This document shows, piece by piece, positions 35,094 through 43,626 of a stretch of DNA of 64,000 bases. The stretch covers positions 1 through 64,000 of the forward strand of contig NZ_QVRA01000002.1 of the NCBI RefSeq assembly GCF_003591655.1, given 5' to 3'. The notes under the pieces were generated by a model that worked only from the letters and a program-made list of their open reading frames with translations, searched no databases and was not told the DNA's origin. This stretch comes from Sphingobium terrigena. Its GTDB lineage: Bacteria > Pseudomonadota > Alphaproteobacteria > Sphingomonadales > Sphingomonadaceae. A program made the position numbers and the translations under genes. Within the stretch, counting starts at the first letter, position 1; every line of letters starts with the position of its first letter.

Positions 35094-35371
35094 CGCGGAC
35101 CTGCGAGCAACGTGGAGGGAGCAAGCGGATTGGATGGGCCGAAAGGCGAGAGCGTAACCGAGGCCTCAACTGGCGACGTGACCCCGTTGCTGGCAACACC
35201 GAGCAGCACTGCGCCAAAGGCGGCGACCGCGCCAAGCCTCAACTGGGAACCCGCCGAAACTTGCGGCATGGCGGCAATGCGCCTGAACACTGCCTCTTCG
35301 AGACCGGCCAGACCGGGATGCCCCGGTTCGTTGCGTAAGCGGCTCAAGAGCCCATCCAAGTCTATATTCAT
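35090..35371 (-). CDS. CnrY-like anti-sigma factor
   Basis: A 93-residue protein. The cytoplasmic N-terminal 35 residues (LLSRLRNEPGHPGLAGLEEAVFRRIAA) would hold the sigma factor; a single membrane helix follows (about 44-62, LRLGAVAAFGAVLLGVA) with a short periplasmic tail. Size, topology and position (Y-X-H order with 4-bp overlaps) fit CnrY. Sequence similarity alone would not be enough for the call. Confidence 0.75.
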   Translation of the reverse strand: MNIDLDGLLSRLRNEPGHPGLAGLEEAVFRRIAAMPQVSAGSQLRLGAVAAFGAVLLGVASNGVTSPVEASVTLSPFGPSNPLAPSTLLAGPR

Positions 35372-35459
35372 CTCAAATTCCTATTTTTTCTTTCCGTCCG
35401 ACTCGCTGGCGCAAGAACCGTCTTTTCCACCTCCGCTATCGGCCCGTTCGTCAAAAGCG

Positions 35460-35478
35460 CCCCTCGGTTTTCGGGGGG
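35460..35478 (-). terminator. Hairpin after the cytochrome c gene
   Basis: CCCCCGAAAACCGAGGGG forms a short GC hairpin followed on the minus strand by CGCTTTT. It lies between the cytochrome c stop and the anti-sigma gene. Partial read-through would let the cytochrome c promoter also feed the sigma cassette, for which I find no promoter of the GAGGGG type. Confidence 0.5.
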
Positions 35479-35513
35479 CTGAACGACGACCTTCAAGGCA
35501 CGGTGCCACATAG

Positions 35514-36110
35514 TTACGGCATCGTCTTTGTCATGCCAGGCATATCCTTCATCATCGCATCGTGATCTTCAGGGGCACTGGCAATCGCCGCCTGATATTG
35601 CGCAGGACTCATTTTCGGCATCTGCCGCACGAAAGCCACCATGTCCCAGATCAGCTCGTCGCTATGGGTTTTGCCCCAGGCCGGCATCGCTGTGAGCTTG
35701 ACCCCATGCTTTATGATCCAGAACTGCTCCTTTGCCGATCTCAGGGGCTCATGGAAAAGCTCGGGAGCCCTGGGATAGAGGCCCTGGCTGATCTCGGACT
35801 TCTCGAGGCCCGGTGCGAGATGGCAGCCGCTGCACATCTCGGTATAGAGCCCCGCTCCGCTCTGCAGACGTTTCACATCCATCAGGTTTGCCGGGACGCT
35901 GATGTCGCGAGACCTTACCGCGATCGAGCGATCACGGAATTGCTCCACGAGCCAATAGACTGGTTTGCTGTGGGGGGCATCAGCGCCAATATCGTAAGCG
36001 CCGACATACACGACGATGCCGGCGAGCGCGCCACCGGCCAGCGCCGCCGCCGCGACGAAGCCCACGCTCGGAAAATGTCTCCGGAGCCATGCTTTCCTTG
36101 AATCTTCCAT
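35514..36110 (-). CDS. Membrane-anchored cytochrome c
   Basis: A 198-residue protein with one N-terminal helix (about 14-36) and a c-type haem domain: MCSGCH (about 103) binds haem and Met in KLTAMPAWG (about 152) is the likely axial ligand. The C-terminus ends with Met-rich HDAMMKDMPGMTKTMP, a possible copper site. ATG 36110 is preceded by GGGGAGG; a longer frame to 36155 is less likely. P4 (36173-36200) drives it. It may take electrons from copper oxidation or pass them to an oxidase. Confidence 0.9.
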   Translation of the reverse strand: MEDSRKAWLRRHFPSVGFVAAAALAGGALAGIVVYVGAYDIGADAPHSKPVYWLVEQFRDRSIAVRSRDISVPANLMDVKRLQSGAGLYTEMCSGCHLAPGLEKSEISQGLYPRAPELFHEPLRSAKEQFWIIKHGVKLTAMPAWGKTHSDELIWDMVAFVRQMPKMSPAQYQAAIASAPEDHDAMMKDMPGMTKTMP

Positions 36111-36172
36111 CGCGTCCTCCCCAGCAGAAAGTCTTTGGACGATCGATGATTTCACACCCCATCCAATTGATC

Positions 36173-36200
36173 ATACGCGCGGCGCGCCTTCACCCCTCAA
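36173..36200 (-). promoter_or_regulatory. ECF-type promoter P4 (GAGGGGT-N13-GCGTAT)
   Basis: On the minus strand GAGGGGT and GCGTAT with 13 bases between, 63 bp upstream of the cytochrome c start. It is divergent to P5, with 64 bases between the two elements. Confidence 0.72.
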
Positions 36201-36264
36201 CCCTACGCCGATCCCGCGCGCCGGCCGGTTTCCATGCAACCGCCGAAGAAATTTCGCGGGTTTG

Positions 36265-36292
36265 ATGAGGGGTTGCACTCTGCGGTGCGTAA
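36265..36292 (+). promoter_or_regulatory. ECF-type promoter P5 (GAGGGGT-N13-GCGTAA)
   Basis: The only plus-strand member of the six. It precedes copCD by 40 bp and is divergent to P4, so one sigma factor would fire both directions. Confidence 0.72.
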
Positions 36293-36331
36293 ATCGCTGT
36301 GTCGGCAGTGTCGCCGCCTATGGAGAAATCG

Positions 36332-36712
36332 ATGTTTCGTAAAACAGCTTTTGCCGTCGCCATGGCGACTTCTGTCTTTGCCGCCACCGCCGTCCAGGCT
36401 CACCCCAAACTGAGCAGTGCTACGCCAGCCGCAGACACCGTCGTCGCCGCCCCGACGAAGGTTCAACTCACCTTCACCGAAGGGCTGGTCGCACAATTTT
36501 CCGGCATCGACCTGACCATGACGGAAATGCCAGGCATGAAGATGGGGCCGATGAAGATGAATGGCGTCAAGGCCACGCTCGCCCCCGATGGCAAGACGCT
36601 CGTGGCGACGTTGGCAAAGCCACTATCTGCCGGAACGTACAAGGTCGACTATCACATCGTGTCGACCGACACGCATCGCGTCCAGGGCAGCTACACGTTC
36701 AAGGTCAAGTAA
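36332..36712 (+). CDS. copC: CopC periplasmic copper chaperone
   Basis: A 126-residue secreted protein with signal peptide ending VQAHPKL; the mature N-terminal His (HPKLSSATPA) is the Cu(II) site of CopC. A Met-rich loop (MTEMPGMKMGPMKMNG) fits the Cu(I) site, and the end reads DYHIVSTDTHRVQGSYTF, with the second conserved His/Asp. ATG 36332 follows GGAGAAA; longer frames lack a signal peptide. It is followed after 4 bp by copD. Confidence 0.95.
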   Translation: MFRKTAFAVAMATSVFAATAVQAHPKLSSATPAADTVVAAPTKVQLTFTEGLVAQFSGIDLTMTEMPGMKMGPMKMNGVKATLAPDGKTLVATLAKPLSAGTYKVDYHIVSTDTHRVQGSYTFKVK

Positions 36713-36716
36713 GACC

Positions 36717-37652
36717 GTGCCGGACACGGTGGCGACTGCCGTCAGGCTGGGGCTGTATATTGACCTCATGCTTCTCTTTGGGCTGCCGATGTTCGGGCTC
36801 TACACATTGCGCGGGGCCGAGCGGCAATCCGGCTCGGTCCTGCGCTTCCGCCCCGTTCTCGCCACCGTCGCCCTTGTGGGCATCGGACTATCGATATTGG
36901 GCGTGATGGTTTTGGCCGCATCGATGGGGGGTGTCACGATCGGCGAGATCGACCGCGCCACGGTCAGCATGGTGATTTCAGGAACGACAATCGGTACTGC
37001 GTGGCAGCTGCGTATCGCTGCGCTGCTGCTGGTATTGTATTTCTCGATCGTGGGTTGGCAGCGGCCGACCTTCGCGCTGGTATCCCTCTCGATCACGGCT
37101 GCCGTAGCTCTGTCTACGCTGGCGTGGACCGGGCATGGAGCTGCCGATGAAGGCCTGCTTGGCTGGTTTCACCTGGCCGCGGATATCACCCATCTCCTGG
37201 CGGCGGGAATTTGGATCGGGGCGCTATGTGCCCTCTGCCTCCTCATCTTCCGCTCGGCCGCGCGTATGGCCGCGGATCATATCCATCTCTCCCACCGGGC
37301 GTTGGACGGATTTGCAAGGATCGGCTCCATCGTCGTCGGCCTGCTGATTGTCTCGGGCCTCGCAAATAGCTGGATATTGATCGGGCCATCAAATGTCGGC
37401 GCGCTGTTCACCACGCTGTATGGCATGCTGCTTGTGGGCAAATTGCTGCTTTTCGGTGCGATGCTCCTCTTGGCTGCGGCGAACCGTTTTTTCCTGACGC
37501 CGGCTCTTGCGGCGGCACTGGAGCGGGGAGATGGCGAAACCGCAGTGGGAGCGTTACGCCAGAGTCTCCTGATCGAAAGCGGCTGCGCTATAGCGATCCT
37601 TGCGCTGGTCGCCTGGCTTGGGCAGTTGGCGCCCCCGGCGTCGGGGATGTGA
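36717..37652 (+). CDS. copD: CopD copper import membrane protein
   Basis: A 311-residue protein with about eight helices, from GTG 36717, four bases after the copC stop. CopD-family blocks are present: TLAWTGHGAADEG (His in TM region), HLAADITHLLAAGIWIGAL and NRFFLTPAL. CopCD pairs move copper into the cytoplasm, so in this cluster it may supply metal for maturation of the oxidases. It ends 3 bp before the convergent nuclease-like gene. Confidence 0.9.
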   Translation: MPDTVATAVRLGLYIDLMLLFGLPMFGLYTLRGAERQSGSVLRFRPVLATVALVGIGLSILGVMVLAASMGGVTIGEIDRATVSMVISGTTIGTAWQLRIAALLLVLYFSIVGWQRPTFALVSLSITAAVALSTLAWTGHGAADEGLLGWFHLAADITHLLAAGIWIGALCALCLLIFRSAARMAADHIHLSHRALDGFARIGSIVVGLLIVSGLANSWILIGPSNVGALFTTLYGMLLVGKLLLFGAMLLLAAANRFFLTPALAAALERGDGETAVGALRQSLLIESGCAIAILALVAWLGQLAPPASGM

Positions 37653-37655
37653 TTT

Positions 37656-38999
37656 TCAGGGCAGCGCCCGGGCTATGGCCTTGATCGCCTTCAATCCCGA
37701 CCCGAACCTGGAAATTGCGTCCTTGTGACGCTCCAGTTCGCCATAGGGGAGATAGGCGATCTCGAGATCCGCGACCCGGCTGAAGGCGGGCCGCGCCAGT
37801 TGCGCCCGCACGTCGGATTCCCGAGCGTCCGGGGCGACGAGAAACAGCCCAGCGGTCGCGTGTAATTCGCTGCCGCTCAGGGCGAGGTCGAGCATACGTA
37901 CGATACCCGAATAGATCGACGTCGAATGCTCCACCTCGAATGCCGCTGCGACACGATCGCCGCCCCGCTCAAGCCACAGCACATCGATCAGGCGGATGGC
38001 ATCTCCGCCGGTCGAAGTAGAAATGGATGCCGGCAAACTTTCCAGGCATCCCTCCCCAAGGCGCAATCCGTCGTGAAGACGCCCGCGATCATTGGCCGCG
38101 ATCCAGACATCGTAACCAAGCGCCCGCCCGATATCGCGAAGCCAGGCTTGAACTTCCGAGTGGGTCCGATCGCTTTCACCCTGCTTCTGGACCGCCTTGT
38201 TGAGGCTTTGCGCTTCGGCCCGGGCCTGCTCCAGCCGGGCCGTCCAGCTACCCGCGCTTTGATCCTCCTCACCACGGGGCGGAGCTGGGTATCGGCCTGA
38301 GCCGATATCGAACAACAGGCCGCCAATGGCGCCAAGATCGTTGGACAGCAGGTCCCGGAATTGCTCGTTGAGGTCGAGAACGCCCGACCGCATTGCCAGA
38401 AAATGCTGCCAGCTACCCAGCTTGACCTTTCCGCCCGTGAGCTTGTTGTAGCCGGTAACGATCGCCGTATTGAAGGGAGGCACCAGGGTCGGGTGGAGAA
38501 AATACAGCAGATTGGCGACTGCTGGCCCGAGCCCCTTAATGTTCAGCCGATCGATCGTGTGGATGCCTGCGATAATCTCCTCCGCGGTATCGCAACATGC
38601 GCAATGATCCAGTAGCCGCCCAAAAGCGCGCTGGTTTGCCGGGTTCTCATAAATGTCGGGGATCCGCAGCTTTGGTTTCCACAGAAAGGCATGGTCTGCG
38701 CCCTTGAAGATCTGCCGTTGTTCCGCGACCGAGTGGACCACGGTTTCGAGCGACGAACCCCGATAGGCGACGCCAAATCGCCCGGTCTCGATCTCGGCGA
38801 CGACCTGGGCCAGACCGCGCCGGATCGAGCGGAAATTCTTGATCCGCTCATCCCACAGAAACCAGCTCTGATAGGTTGCGTTAGGATCTTCCCTCCACCG
38901 CTGGATCAGCTGCCGCGCCAGCAATTCAAAATCGGCCAATCCAATCCCCCTGATGCTTACCCAATCAGCCCGAGAGGCTAACATTGTGGTCAACGGCAA
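37656..38999 (-). CDS. Predicted restriction-endonuclease-like protein
   Basis: A 447-residue soluble protein. The N-terminal half contains a helix-hairpin-helix-like piece (LNIKGLGPAVANLLYFLHP, about 153-171). The C-terminal third resembles a PD-(D/E)XK nuclease: LIDVLWLERGG gives the Asp and AAFEVEHSTSIYSG the E-x-E/EVEHS site (about 362-375), followed by LFLVAPD. It is similar in layout to proteins annotated as type II restriction endonucleases, but no methylase is nearby. Start ATG 38999. It is flanked by copD and the orphan fliQ and is not a metal gene. Confidence 0.68.
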   Translation of the reverse strand: MPLTTMLASRADWVSIRGIGLADFELLARQLIQRWREDPNATYQSWFLWDERIKNFRSIRRGLAQVVAEIETGRFGVAYRGSSLETVVHSVAEQRQIFKGADHAFLWKPKLRIPDIYENPANQRAFGRLLDHCACCDTAEEIIAGIHTIDRLNIKGLGPAVANLLYFLHPTLVPPFNTAIVTGYNKLTGGKVKLGSWQHFLAMRSGVLDLNEQFRDLLSNDLGAIGGLLFDIGSGRYPAPPRGEEDQSAGSWTARLEQARAEAQSLNKAVQKQGESDRTHSEVQAWLRDIGRALGYDVWIAANDRGRLHDGLRLGEGCLESLPASISTSTGGDAIRLIDVLWLERGGDRVAAAFEVEHSTSIYSGIVRMLDLALSGSELHATAGLFLVAPDARESDVRAQLARPAFSRVADLEIAYLPYGELERHKDAISRFGSGLKAIKAIARALP

Positions 39000-39050
39000 G
39001 CCATATTTTCGATCGTTGCCGCGCCGCGTGACAATCGGTCGCCTCGCTGT

Positions 39051-39323
39051 TCACTGGATCTCGTCTGGAATGTGCATAAGGAGATCGCGCGTATAATCGA
39101 CAAGCAATGCTCCCATTGCGGCGCCAAAGAGGGCGAGGAATAGCAACAGTGCGAGCAATTTGGGCACAAAGCTGACCGTTTGCTCATTGATCGAGGTGGC
39201 AGCCTGGATGATCGAAATGATCAGCCCGACCACACCCATGATGATCAGAGGCGGTCCCGCCACCATCGCCATCACCCAAAGCGCCCGCCCCATCGACACG
39301 GAAAAAGGGCTGTAGCTCTCCAT
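39051..39323 (-). CDS. fliQ: Orphan FliQ-family export-gate protein
   Basis: A 90-residue, two-helix protein. GLIISIIQAATSINEQTVSFVPKLLALLL (cited as GLIISIIQAATSINEQ and VSFVPKLLA) is the hallmark of FliQ, the small subunit of the flagellar type III export gate; total length is the family length. I start at ATG 39323, which has GGGGGA seven bases upstream. No other flagellar gene is in the window. An ECF-type promoter (39511-39538) lies upstream in the same direction, leaving a leader of about 180 bases. Confidence 0.85.
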   Translation of the reverse strand: MESYSPFSVSMGRALWVMAMVAGPPLIIMGVVGLIISIIQAATSINEQTVSFVPKLLALLLFLALFGAAMGALLVDYTRDLLMHIPDEIQ

Positions 39324-39632
39324 CTGCGCGTCCCCCATGCTCTTGCGTTCGCAAGGGCCAAGGAGCTGACAGTCCCGCCCATCGCGGGGCGAACGGCCAA
39401 GGAGATGATCGTTGTTCCGACCAGCCTTCCCTTGAGCGCTCGCCCCGCTCCACGCTGCGACCCGTGGGCTCCCGAACAGCCCGTCCAATCTTCGACAGGC
39501 TACTCCTGACTTACGCATCGACGGCGCGAACCCCTCGCCCCGACCCGCATTTTCTTCAAATATCGATGGCATTCGAGGGCAGAGGTGCGGGCGCGCGTAA
39601 TAGAAGTGACGATTACCGTCGGCGAGGTGCGC
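39324..39632. other. Intergenic region between fliQ and the flavoprotein gene
   Basis: About 310 bp. It holds promoter P6 toward fliQ. A minus-strand frame is open through most of it but has no recognisable protein features, so I read it as an untranslated leader. The promoter for the plus-strand flavoprotein gene must lie at 39540-39630; I see no operator there. Confidence 0.4.
39511..39538 (-). promoter_or_regulatory. ECF-type promoter P6 (GAGGGGT-N13-GCGTAA)
   Basis: GAGGGGT and GCGTAA with a 13-base spacer on the minus strand, directed at the orphan fliQ gene. The match to the other five elements is exact in both boxes. Confidence 0.7.
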
Positions 39633-40520
39633 ATGTACGACTGCATTGTCATTGGCGGAGGACCCGCGGGCCTGACAGCTGCCACCTATCTGGGTCGGTT
39701 TCTGCGTACCACGCTGGTTATCGACGCCGGAGCAGGACGTGCCGCCAGCATTCCCAGAACACATAATCTTGTTGGCTTCCCGGAAGGGATATCCGGTGAG
39801 GATTTGCTGTTGCGGATGCGTCAGCACGCTGATCGCTATGGTGCAGAATTGGTCAGTGACGTCGCCCGCAGTATCACGCAGTCCGAGAACGGCTTTGTCG
39901 TCGGCATAAGTTCCCGCACCGTCGAGGCTCGAACGGTGTTGCTTGCGCCGGGCGTGGCCAATCACCGACCAAAGCTCGCGCAGGCAGCACACGACAAAGG
40001 CGTTTTGCGCGGCCTCATCCGCTATTGTCCAATTTGCGATGCCTACGAGGTACGCGGCAAGCGCGTGGCCGTCCTGGGCTGCTCGGAGCATGGCGCGGCC
40101 GAAGCTCTCTTCGTGCGGCGCTACAGCGAGACCGTCACCCTGCTTACTGAAGAGTCCGCGCAGCTTTCGCGCGCCGATCAAGCAGAGCTTTCCGGAAGCG
40201 GAATCGCGGTCGAACCTGCGGCCATTCGAACACTTTCGGTCAACGATGATGATATTCTCGTGCGCCTGTCCGATGGCCAGTCGCTCAGCTTCGATACGCT
40301 CTATGTCGCGCTCGGAAGTTCAGGACGGTCAGAGCTGGCGCGGATGGCAGGTGCAGCGTTAAGTGCATCGGGCTGCATCGTTGTCGATGATCACCAGCGA
40401 ACGTCGATCAGCGGTCTGTTCGCTGCCGGCGACGTCGTCGAAGGGCTCGACCAAATTGCCGTCGCGGCGGGTCAGGCGGCCAAGGCAGCCACCGCGATCC
40501 ACAATCTTCTGCTCGAATGA
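39633..40520 (+). CDS. Thioredoxin-reductase-like flavoprotein
   Basis: A 295-residue FAD/NAD(P)H oxidoreductase. It opens with [18 protein letters not shown] (FAD site), has a redox pair in [10 protein letters not shown], the second Rossmann segment [17 protein letters not shown] and ends with [14 protein letters not shown]. It matches the short thioredoxin-reductase/bacillithiol-type group rather than core TrxB. Start ATG 39633. It precedes the copper ATPase gene, from which it is separated by a CueR-type operator, so the two are regulated separately. Confidence 0.88.
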   Translation: MYDCIVIGGGPAGLTAATYLGRFLRTTLVIDAGAGRAASIPRTHNLVGFPEGISGEDLLLRMRQHADRYGAELVSDVARSITQSENGFVVGISSRTVEARTVLLAPGVANHRPKLAQAAHDKGVLRGLIRYCPICDAYEVRGKRVAVLGCSEHGAAEALFVRRYSETVTLLTEESAQLSRADQAELSGSGIAVEPAAIRTLSVNDDDILVRLSDGQSLSFDTLYVALGSSGRSELARMAGAALSASGCIVVDDHQRTSISGLFAAGDVVEGLDQIAVAAGQAAKAATAIHNLLLE

Positions 40521-40563
40521 ACCGGCTCCAGCCTCGGGCGGGCAGATTATTTTAACCGGGGTC

Positions 40564-40589
40564 TTGACCCTGACACAATGTCAGACCCC
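40564..40589 (+). promoter_or_regulatory. CueR-type operator/promoter of the copper ATPase
   Basis: TTGACC leads into ACCCTGACA-CAA-TGTCAGACC, a 9+3+9 dyad (7 of 9 symmetric), with CAAATT at 19-base spacing as -10. It is 32 bp from the ATPase ATG. The cueR gene is the second gene of this transcript. Confidence 0.82.
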
Positions 40590-40620
40590 AAATTGCTTAT
40601 CGTCGATAAGGAGACGAGCC

Positions 40621-42990
40621 ATGACCGATCCTATTTCCGCGAGCGAATCTGGTGCGCATAGCTGTTGCGCTGGAAAGCACCGCGAGGCGCAAGGCTCGAA
40701 GACAGCGAAGGATCCTGTCTGCGGCATGATGGTGGATCCCGACGCGACCGCGCACCATGCCTCCCATGGCGGAAAGGATTTTCACTTCTGCAGCGCCGGA
40801 TGTCGTTCGAAATTTATCGCCGAACCGGAACGATATCTGGCAAGCGGGAGCAACGAGGCCCCGGTCGCCGAGCCGGGCACGATTTGGACCTGTCCGATGC
40901 ACCCGGAGATTCGGAAGGATCGTCCCGGTCCTTGCCCGATCTGCGGGATGGCGCTCGAGCCAGAGCTCGTGACGGCGGAATCCGGCCCGAGCCCTGAACT
41001 CGTCGATATGTCGCGGCGCTTCTGGATCGCCCTGGCACTGACAGTACCCATATTCCTCCTTGAAATGGGAGGGCATCTTTTCCCCGCGCTTCATCAACTC
41101 GTCTCCGAACGAATATCGGGGTGGGTGCAGTTCGCCTTGGCGACCCCGGTCGTACTGTGGGCGGGCTGGCCGTTTTTCGAGCGCGGTTGGGCCTCCATCC
41201 GGTCGCGAAACCTCAACATGTTCACGCTGATCGCGATGGGTACTGGCGTCGCTTGGGCCTACAGCGTGGTGGCCACGCTGGCTCCAGGCATATTCCCGGC
41301 GGCGTTCCGCATGATGGATGGCACTGTCGCGATCTATTTCGAGGCCGCCGCCGTCATCACCGTCCTCGTGCTTCTCGGACAGGTTCTCGAACTGCGCGCC
41401 CGAGAGCGCACCTCGGGCGCAATCAAGGCCCTGCTCAATCTGGCACCCAAGACTGCCCGCCGGATCCTGCCGGATGGTAGCGACGAGGAAGTCGATATTG
41501 ATTTGATCGCCGTCGGTGACAGGTTGCGGGTCCGCCCCGGCGAAAAAGTGCCCGTGGACGCAGTTGTCGAAAATGGCCGCTCTTCGATCGACGAGTCTAT
41601 GGTGACCGGCGAGTCGATGCCGGTCACCAAGACGATCGATGCCCATGTGGTAGCCGGCACGATGAACCAAACGGGATCTCTTGTCATACGCGCTGACAAG
41701 GTTGGCCGCGATACGATGCTGGCGCGGATCGTCCAGATGGTGGCGGATGCGCAGCGTTCGCGCGCGCCGATCCAGCGCACGGCCGACAAGGTCGCGGGCT
41801 GGTTCGTCCCGGCAGTGCTTGGCGTAGCACTGCTCTCATTTGCGATCTGGGGGATATGGGGTCCGGAACCGCGACTGGCGCACGGCCTCGTGGCAGCGGT
41901 CGCAGTGCTGATCATCGCTTGTCCCTGCGCGCTCGGCCTGGCGACGCCGATGTCGATCATGGTCGGGATCGGACGGGGTGCGGGCCTTGGCGTCCTGATC
42001 AAGAATGCCGAGGCGCTCGAGCGTATGGAGAAGGTCGATACGATCGTCGTCGACAAGACCGGCACGCTGACCGAAGGGCGACCTTCGGTGACGAGCATCG
42101 TGGCAATGGACGGCTTTTCGGAGCATGACCTTCTTCGCCTGGCGGCGGGCGTCGAGCGGGCATCAGAGCATCCGCTGGCGCTCGCGATCGTCGCAGCCGC
42201 AAAGGACCGTGACGTCAACGTTCCCGAAGTCTCCGATTTTGACTCGCCTACCGGCAAGGGTGCGGTCGGGACCGTGGACGGCAGGCGCATCTTTCTGGGC
42301 GGCGCGGCCTATCTCGAGGAGAATGGGATCGACGTGTCAGCCGCGGCTGCCCGGGCCGATGAGCTGCGGGCGGACGGAGCGACAGCGATTTTCGCCGCCG
42401 TTGACGGCCAGGTTGCCGGGATCCTCGCCATTGCCGATCCGATCAAGGCAACAACGGCGGAGGCACTGGCCACTCTACGCAAGGAGGGCGTGAGCGTCGT
42501 CATGCTGACGGGCGACAACCGGACGACCGCCGAGGCGGTGGCCCGGAAACTCGGCATCGATGCAGTCGAAGCCGAAGTGCTGCCCGATCAGAAGAGCGCT
42601 GTCGTCCTGCGCCTGCAACGCGAAGGCCATGTCGTCGCCATGGCTGGCGACGGGGTGAACGACGCGCCCGCTCTCGCAGCAGCGGACGTTGGTATCGCGA
42701 TGGGTTCGGGCACGGATGTCGCCATCGAAAGCGCCGGTATCACCCTACTCAAGGGTGATCTTAATGGCATCGTGCGAGCGCGACGGCTGAGCGAGGCGAC
42801 GATGGCCAACATCCGCCAGAACCTGTTCTTTGCTTTCATCTACAATGCCGCCGGCGTCCCCATAGCCGCTGGGCTGCTCTACCCGGTGTTTGGTATCCTT
42901 CTGTCACCTGTCATCGCTGCTGCCGCGATGGCCCTGTCATCGGTCAGCGTCGTCACCAACGCGCTGCGCCTCAATCGGGTGAGGCTGTGA
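40621..42990 (+). CDS. copA: Copper P1B-1-type ATPase with YHS and metal-binding domains
   Basis: A 789-residue inner-membrane exporter for Cu(I). No HMA domain is present; instead residues about 33-75 form a YHS domain ([18 protein letters not shown]) and about 85-115 a heavy-metal binding domain ([22 protein letters not shown]). TM6 has [11 protein letters not shown] (about 432), catalytic DKTGTLTEG is at about 477, and the C-terminal TM signatures are FIYNAAGVP and MALSSVSVV, as in P1B-1. GGAGA precedes ATG 40621. The stop overlaps cueR by 4 bp. The truncated relative at 3285-3378 has almost the same last 15 residues. Confidence 0.95.
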   Translation: MTDPISASESGAHSCCAGKHREAQGSKTAKDPVCGMMVDPDATAHHASHGGKDFHFCSAGCRSKFIAEPERYLASGSNEAPVAEPGTIWTCPMHPEIRKDRPGPCPICGMALEPELVTAESGPSPELVDMSRRFWIALALTVPIFLLEMGGHLFPALHQLVSERISGWVQFALATPVVLWAGWPFFERGWASIRSRNLNMFTLIAMGTGVAWAYSVVATLAPGIFPAAFRMMDGTVAIYFEAAAVITVLVLLGQVLELRARERTSGAIKALLNLAPKTARRILPDGSDEEVDIDLIAVGDRLRVRPGEKVPVDAVVENGRSSIDESMVTGESMPVTKTIDAHVVAGTMNQTGSLVIRADKVGRDTMLARIVQMVADAQRSRAPIQRTADKVAGWFVPAVLGVALLSFAIWGIWGPEPRLAHGLVAAVAVLIIACPCALGLATPMSIMVGIGRGAGLGVLIKNAEALERMEKVDTIVVDKTGTLTEGRPSVTSIVAMDGFSEHDLLRLAAGVERASEHPLALAIVAAAKDRDVNVPEVSDFDSPTGKGAVGTVDGRRIFLGGAAYLEENGIDVSAAAARADELRADGATAIFAAVDGQVAGILAIADPIKATTAEALATLRKEGVSVVMLTGDNRTTAEAVARKLGIDAVEAEVLPDQKSAVVLRLQREGHVVAMAGDGVNDAPALAAADVGIAMGSGTDVAIESAGITLLKGDLNGIVRARRLSEATMANIRQNLFFAFIYNAAGVPIAAGLLYPVFGILLSPVIAAAAMALSSVSVVTNALRLNRVRL

Positions 42991-43373
42991 ACATCGGTGC
43001 GGCCTCCGACGCGAGCGCTGTGTCGCAGCGGATGATCCGCCATTATGAGAAGATCGGGCTTATCCCGTCGTCGCCGCGACGGGACAGCGGGTATAGAGAC
43101 TATTCGCAAGCCGACGTGCATCGCCTGCGCTTCATCGCCAACGCCCGCGATCTCGGCTTTCCTATCAAAGAAATTCGCGTGCTGCTCGATCTCTGGTCCG
43201 ACCGCGATCGCGCCAGCGCGGAGGTCAAGGCGCTGGCGGAAATGCGCGCGGCAGACCTCGGCCGGAAGGCGGACACGCTCAATGCGATGCGCGAAGCGTT
43301 GCTTGACTTGGCGAACGGCTGCCACGGCAACGAGCGACCTGAATGTCCGATAATCACGCGCCTCGCTTCCTGA
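42987..43373 (+). CDS. cueR: CueR-like copper regulator
   Basis: A 128-residue MerR-family activator from GTG 42987, overlapping the ATPase stop (GTGA). Recognition helix [11 protein letters not shown] and the copper loop C-H-G-N-E-R-P-E-C (C-X7-C) are both present. It shares most residues with the regulator at 2910, so the two are paralogues or copies of the same module. It would act on the operator at 40564. Confidence 0.92.
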   Translation: MNIGAASDASAVSQRMIRHYEKIGLIPSSPRRDSGYRDYSQADVHRLRFIANARDLGFPIKEIRVLLDLWSDRDRASAEVKALAEMRAADLGRKADTLNAMREALLDLANGCHGNERPECPIITRLAS

Positions 43374-43411
43374 GCCTATCTGGCGGGATCGGAAGATCGC
43401 CAGCAGGGCAC

Positions 43412-43429
43412 GCTAGCCGCCAGGCTAGC
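43412..43429. terminator. Hairpin between cueR and the DUF1289 gene
   Basis: GCTAGCC and GGCTAGC surround a 4-base loop in the convergent gap. There is no clear T-run, so terminator function is only likely by position. Confidence 0.35.
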
Positions 43430-43433
43430 CGGT

Positions 43434-43616
43434 TCACTTGTCCCGGCCGCATCCTGCCAGCTTCGCGAGCCGGCGCGGAAGGTCGGCGGCGATCTTGCGT
43501 TGTTGTTGCGGCTGCGCCTTCTTCCATGTCCTGCATTCGGGTTTGGACCTGCCGCACCCCCGGCACCAGCCGGTCGAACCGTCGAACGCGCACAAGTCTA
43601 TGCACGGAGAGTTCAT
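43434..43616 (-). CDS. DUF1289 small Cys-rich protein
   Basis: A 60-residue protein with the family pattern C-x3-C then TGWCRGCGRS and a further Cys: SPCIDLCAFDGSTGWCRGCG. It is common in Proteobacteria and probably binds a metal or cluster. It lies 10 bp behind dmeF and is likely co-transcribed. Confidence 0.82.
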   Translation of the reverse strand: MNSPCIDLCAFDGSTGWCRGCGRSKPECRTWKKAQPQQQRKIAADLPRRLAKLAGCGRDK

Positions 43617-43626
43617 GCGTGCGCTT

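Noticed and set aside
35440..35478. Seventh GAGGGG-type promoter ahead of the anti-sigma gene
   Set aside because: GAGGGGC is present, but the sequence at the expected -10 position is GGGCCG, not GCGTA(T/A).
39324..40181. N-terminal extension of fliQ to 376 codons
   Set aside because: The extra part is antisense to the flavoprotein gene and has no protein features; FliQ is about 90 residues.
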